Shown here one piece after another: positions 60,262 to 64,000 of a DNA stretch of 64,000 bases (positions within the stretch are counted from its first letter, which is position 1; each line of letters opens with the position of its first letter). The notes under the pieces were generated by a model. It saw only the letters and a list, made by a program, of their open reading frames with translations. It had not been told where the DNA came from and made no database searches. Origin of the DNA: G942493375 sp942493375 (GTDB lineage: Bacteria; Armatimonadota; UBA5829); the NCBI GenBank assembly GCA_942493375.1, contig OW818698.1, positions 62,001 to 126,000 on the forward strand. Reading direction: 5' to 3'. Made by a program: the position numbers and the translations under genes.

Positions 60262-63048
60262 TCAATCCAGTATAGATTCCAGATACACCGGTTGAGTCTT
60301 CAATTTCAATGGTTTCAGAGGCATCGCGAATCCGTACATATCGTATGCTTTTTCCCCGGATTTCAGTGTGATATCCTGCTCTCCTTCTGGAACCCACACA
60401 ACTTCGATTTTACGCTTTCCTTTTACATAGACCAGCCCCCGGACACCGTCAGGTCGTGTAGCCTCTTTTATAAAGTTAGCTCCGTCCAGTCTGTCTACTA
60501 ATGCAGTAAAAGCAGCCAAAGGTAACGTCGGGCTATCGTCGGGTTTTACGAGTGAAAATGAACCGAACTCTCCTCCCCAGAAAGAAAACCACAGCAGTCT
60601 GTCCACGGTTCCAGAGGAAGAGGATTCCAGGTACATTTTCACCAGACTCTCAGCAGCCTTCGGTTCCGGGACTCCCCAGTCGGGTGACACGAAATCATCC
60701 CGGTAAGGTTGCCCAACCTCATCCAGCCACAGGTTCTGGGTTCCTCCATACTTCGTTATCAGTGCCTTTGCAGCCAGCAGCCCCTCCCGGAATGTCCCAA
60801 CCTGGGAAGCCGGATTGAGGATATCCAGTGGGAACCGCTGATCAGGACTGTGGGGGCATATATATGGGTGTACTCCCACCGCATCACAATACTTCAAAGC
60901 CCCCTCTTTTAAGCAGGCTTCAAGAAACTGCAGATCCATTCCTCCAACACTGCAGCCCAGTGTCTTAGCCTTAGGATCAGCTTTCTTTATCGCTATCTGT
61001 GATACTCTCAGCAGTTCGACATAAGCCTTTGGGTCACCCTTGGGATGCCAGTATTTTGAAAGATTTGGTTCATTCGCAGGTATCCACCATTTAATACTTC
61101 CCTTATAGCGGTTCACCACCTGGTAAATAAACTCACTCCACTTAGCCATGTCCTCCGGAGGGTAATGCTCTTCACTGCTGCCGACTTTCACAACTCCCCT
61201 GCCCGCCCACGCAGGCTGAGGATTCTCCCATATAAATGTCGGGATAAGCTCTACATGATGTTTATTTGCCCATCGAACTATCTCATCATACTTGCTCCAG
61301 GCGAACTTTCCTTCCGCTGGTTCGATCTCAGCCCATTCAAACGGCATCCTGAACGAATGTACCCCGGCAGCTTCAGCATGGCTAAAGAAGCTCTCCCCAT
61401 TTATCAGGTTCGTATAACATCCAGCTGCTCCAAACAACATCGATTTTCCAGAGCTTGCAGGAGATGAAGAGACAACCCGGATCCAATCAGCTCCTTCATT
61501 AACCAGTTTCTGACCGGATTTCAATTGGAATTTAATTCTATAGAAACCAGGTGCAGTCAATGGTTTCAATACCAATAAAGGCATCTTTGCTGATGTATTA
61601 AAGGTCATGGATCCATTAGCTACCACTGCTCCGCCAGGCTCAGAGACAGTATAAGACAAACGCGCAGCAGCCGGAAGCGAACCAGGTACAATCAAAGATA
61701 AACTAACAGGCTTATCTGCAGGCACACTGTTAAATTCTGGCATGCCGGACTTTATGCATATCGGAGGCAGAGGCTGTCCATCAAAATGCTCCAGTGATAA
61801 CGTATCCTTGTCCGACTTCAGCGGAACAGTTGCCTTTGCCGAAGCGGCTATTTCCTTATCTGTCCGTTGAATTTTTGACAACCGGAGCTCATCAACAGCA
61901 GTATCTGCAAATCGATTTGACTGCAGCGTCCATGAATGGTTGCCGATTACTACATCCCCGCACAACATAGCCGGAGCACCCTTAAAATCATTACTGGAGA
62001 TCAGTTTACCGTCCAGGTAGAGCCGCATTCCACGCTCACCCCAGGACACTGCCAGATGGTGCAGTTCTCCTTTTTTCCAATTCAGCACAGGTGTTGCCGC
62101 AATATGTTCCAGCTGATTATTCATCATAAAGGCCAGCCGTCCTGGTCTGATATAGATAACAAACAGACTGCCATTAAGCCCTGTAATAAATGGCTCAGCC
62201 TGCATTATTATCAGTCCAGCGAAGTCCTGGATCTTTGAAGTATCAATCTGCGGAGAGATCCAGCACTCGATAGTTCCCTGCTTCCACTGGAGGTTCCCGG
62301 TCCCAAGCTTATTTACATTGATTGGTACCGCTGCCAGTTCTCCAGGGGAGTTAGCAAGCACAGCCTGACCGAACTTACCCTTGATATACGCTGTTCCAGC
62401 TGTGATCCGCGTTCCGGAAGCAGAAGGTGTGCCTGTTTCCAGGAGAGGTAAATAAGCCTTGGGCTTTTCTGTCTGGAAGCCAGAGCTGATCTCGTAATCA
62501 TCCATCCAAAGCGTACGTTCAACGCCAGCCCCCGGCATAAACCCAGCCGCATCCGCCACAATCAGAGTGCCCACCTGATCCAGGTCCAACACTCCGTTTT
62601 CGTCCTTGGAATCATTGCTCAGTGTGAATGAAGAAAATGGCAGTTCTACGTGCAGCCATTCATTGGCCAGTGTCTGAACCGGTCGCATATAGGCTGAACC
62701 ATCTTTCTCGACTAATCCCAGCACAAGAGTCGCAGCACCGTCTGTTTTCAACCAGACACGCACGCCTCCACCAATAACCCCACTCACCGGATGTAAAACA
62801 CCGGCTATCTTGCCCTGCTCTGTTTTGTAGTGGATCTTCAGAGAATGCTTCCCAACCTTCACATCCGCAGTTTCATCTGCCCGTGTGAGAGTTACATCCC
62901 CAGCTGTAGCACTAGGAATGACAGCCCAGCCATCGGTAGTCTCCTCAAACGTACACTTAACAGACTGCGGTTTCGCCCCCAGCGACCCAAGCGCCAGCAG
63001 CAAAACCACAACCACAACCGCCCACGTTATAAACCGTCGCCGTCTCAT
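60262..63048 (-). CDS. Secreted GH-A clan glycoside hydrolase with two binding domains
   Basis: A 928-residue exported enzyme. Signal peptide after MRRRR, to LGSLGA. Residues ~30-190 form a CBM11-like sandwich (VKCTFEETTDGWAVIPS), ~195-400 a LamG domain (GTIECWISPQIDTSK...HHLAVSWGERGMRLYLDGKLISS), then a linker sandwich and a TIM barrel (HSFRMPFEWAEIEPAEGKFAWSKYDEIVRWANKHHVELIPTFIW). The acid/base is N659-E660 (WWIPANEPN) and the probable nucleophile E777 (LWLDEVGQP). The layout fits GH39- or GH5-like enzymes. GGAGG precedes the ATG. It follows the gene entering from the right edge on the same strand. Confidence 0.82.
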   Translation of the reverse strand: MRRRRFITWAVVVVVLLLALGSLGAKPQSVKCTFEETTDGWAVIPSATAGDVTLTRADETADVKVGKHSLKIHYKTEQGKIAGVLHPVSGVIGGGVRVWLKTDGAATLVLGLVEKDGSAYMRPVQTLANEWLHVELPFSSFTLSNDSKDENGVLDLDQVGTLIVADAAGFMPGAGVERTLWMDDYEISSGFQTEKPKAYLPLLETGTPSASGTRITAGTAYIKGKFGQAVLANSPGELAAVPINVNKLGTGNLQWKQGTIECWISPQIDTSKIQDFAGLIIMQAEPFITGLNGSLFVIYIRPGRLAFMMNNQLEHIAATPVLNWKKGELHHLAVSWGERGMRLYLDGKLISSNDFKGAPAMLCGDVVIGNHSWTLQSNRFADTAVDELRLSKIQRTDKEIAASAKATVPLKSDKDTLSLEHFDGQPLPPICIKSGMPEFNSVPADKPVSLSLIVPGSLPAAARLSYTVSEPGGAVVANGSMTFNTSAKMPLLVLKPLTAPGFYRIKFQLKSGQKLVNEGADWIRVVSSSPASSGKSMLFGAAGCYTNLINGESFFSHAEAAGVHSFRMPFEWAEIEPAEGKFAWSKYDEIVRWANKHHVELIPTFIWENPQPAWAGRGVVKVGSSEEHYPPEDMAKWSEFIYQVVNRYKGSIKWWIPANEPNLSKYWHPKGDPKAYVELLRVSQIAIKKADPKAKTLGCSVGGMDLQFLEACLKEGALKYCDAVGVHPYICPHSPDQRFPLDILNPASQVGTFREGLLAAKALITKYGGTQNLWLDEVGQPYRDDFVSPDWGVPEPKAAESLVKMYLESSSSGTVDRLLWFSFWGGEFGSFSLVKPDDSPTLPLAAFTALVDRLDGANFIKEATRPDGVRGLVYVKGKRKIEVVWVPEGEQDITLKSGEKAYDMYGFAMPLKPLKLKTQPVYLESILD

Positions 63049-63075
63049 ATGAAGCCTCCGCTTTTTTTTACAACT

Positions 63076-63186
63076 ATGAAGTATGAGTGATGAATGATGA
63101 AGAAGGGGAATTCAGAAGTCAGAATCCAGAATCCAGAATAATGAACTCTCCCACTCTCCCACTCCCCAAGTCCCCGAGTCCCCCCG
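63076..63186. repeat. Compound heptamer/octamer array
   Basis: ATGAAGT, ATGAGTG, ATGAATG, ATGAAGA; then TCAGAAG, TCAGAAT, CCAGAAT, CCAGAAT; then 8-base units TCTCCCAC, TCTCCCAC, TCCCCAAG, TCCCCGAG. It ends three bases before the stop codon of the gene at 63189. ATGAATGATGAA recurs at 4935-4946. Confidence 0.85.
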
Positions 63187-63188
63187 TC

Positions 63189-64000
63189 TCAACGGCCTGC
63201 TTTCAACAGCAGTTCATTGAGTCCTGGTGTCTTTTCCAGATCAAACTGCAGGGGGTTTTCTCCACCGGTCATCCAGTAGAGTATGATAGGAAACTTTGCA
63301 TCTACTGCTTCTTTAATCACATCTGCAGTAAATGGAGTAACCGATTCCGGAGGACCGATGAACGCTTCTCCACCCGTTTCACCGATATAGCCTGGTTTCC
63401 CAATCCGGTCGCAGATTTTCTTGAGTTCACGCAGCGCTATTGCTGAATCCTTATTCTTATTCCCAAACCGCAGATTATCTATTCCAGGGTAGTAATGGAG
63501 TGATATTAGGTCTACAGGATCAGGGGTTACATCACGGATATATTTCTCTGCCTCTTTGGGGGAATCTTGCGTCCAGTCGCCTTTGCCATTAGCCAGCCTG
63601 AGGTGCTGAGCTGCCGGACGCGGGGTGCTCTGTCCTGTCGATACGAGGTGGTTCTTGTCGATACTCTTGATCAACCTAGCGAGATCACGGGTAAATGGTA
63701 TCATCTGATCGCTTGTATAGTTGTCCCGCCTGACCCTCATATATGCAGCACCGGACGCAGCCAGATTCAAATCACTAAATCCATAAGGCCGCATAAACTC
63801 AAGGTCAGCCCCAAGATTCAGTTCATTTCCAATCTCCCAGAACAGAATTGTCGGATCATCTTTATACCGTTCAACAACCTGGGAGATATACAAATCAATA
63901 TACTGCCGTGATTTCGAATCCTTATTCGTCAGCAGGTCCTGCATTGTCTCATTGGCCATATCTGTAAACAGATACCAGTTCCAGACAATAGTAGGTATGA
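63189..64000 (-). CDS. GH-A clan glycoside hydrolase (GH5-like), 5' end cut off
   Basis: The frame stays open to the right edge: before the internal ATG at 63959 it reads IPTIVWNWYLFTD without a stop, so the start lies outside the window. Visible: YKDDPTILFWEIGNELNLGADL with the acid/base Glu, DLARLIKSIDKNHLVSTG, DLISLHYYPGIDNLRF and GKPGYIGETGGEAFIGP with the probable nucleophile Glu. These steps follow GH5 mannanase-like enzymes. The C-terminus ends with LILYWMTGG-type sequence (ILYWMTGGENPLQFDLEKTPG). Confidence 0.78.
   Translation of the reverse strand, partial: IPTIVWNWYLFTDMANETMQDLLTNKDSKSRQYIDLYISQVVERYKDDPTILFWEIGNELNLGADLEFMRPYGFSDLNLAASGAAYMRVRRDNYTSDQMIPFTRDLARLIKSIDKNHLVSTGQSTPRPAAQHLRLANGKGDWTQDSPKEAEKYIRDVTPDPVDLISLHYYPGIDNLRFGNKNKDSAIALRELKKICDRIGKPGYIGETGGEAFIGPPESVTPFTADVIKEAVDAKFPIILYWMTGGENPLQFDLEKTPGLNELLLKAGR

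Overview
The window looks like a chromosomal segment of a free-living, polysaccharide-degrading bacterium, most likely an uncultured member of Armatimonadota or a close relative. The best clues are two prepilin-like genes whose N-terminus runs FTLIELL...FPVFAKAREKARQ...YTQDYDE and whose C-terminus carries an H-X9-DG motif, a combination typical of Armatimonadota and Planctomycetes-type genomes. The wealth of secreted glycoside-hydrolase-like proteins, DUF4838 proteins and Gfo/Idh/MocA dehydrogenases fits the same group. No rRNA, tRNA or CRISPR was seen, so the placement is an inference.

Layout. (1) 1-7.4 kb, + strand: the end of a helical protein with a pseudopilin-like C-terminus, a pstSCAB phosphate transporter (no phoU), an ABC-2 type permease without a visible ATPase, and a HigBA-type toxin-antitoxin pair. 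(2) 7.5-12.7 kb, + strand: a 1480-residue GH2-type enzyme, then a Phd/RelE-type toxin-antitoxin pair. (3) 13-19.7 kb, - strand: a GH-A clan hydrolase, two Gfo/Idh/MocA oxidoreductases, a sulfatase-like enzyme with threonine at the nucleophile position, and a sugar isomerase/epimerase. (4) 20.4-22.4 kb, + strand: two paralogous prepilin genes with matching promoter layouts. (5) 22.5-26.3 kb, - strand: thiolase, CoA-transferase and acetoacetyl-CoA reductase-type genes. (6) 26.4-32.6 kb, - strand: a small lipoprotein and a 1920-residue Ig-like repeat surface protein. (7) 33.2-63.9 kb: a carbohydrate-degradation island. Two + strand pairs, each led by a DUF4838 gene, flank a seven-gene - strand block (FAD oxidoreductase, discoidin/CBM9 protein, five-bladed propeller hydrolase, propeller/TIM-barrel protein, alpha/alpha-toroid protein, GH2, sialidase-like). 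Beyond lie a phosphodiester glycosidase, two paralogous Gly/Met/Pro-rich membrane-anchored proteins with pseudopilin-like C-termini, and two GH-A clan enzymes, the last cut by the window end.

How the genes may work together: secreted enzymes trim a complex, perhaps sulfated, phosphorylated or uronic-acid-containing glycan. Gfo/Idh/MocA dehydrogenases and the isomerase would process the released sugars. No SusCD, TonB receptor, sugar transporter or regulator is present in the island, so uptake must be encoded elsewhere.

The spacers are unusually rich in structure: at least four families of long palindromes (some built around a TCCTGAG core), arrays of 7-base and 9-base degenerate units, and a family built on a GTGTAAATGC/GCATTTACAC hairpin. 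Several of these begin at or next to stop or start codons and make false N-terminal extensions in open reading frames. Starts were therefore chosen by ribosome binding site and family alignment.
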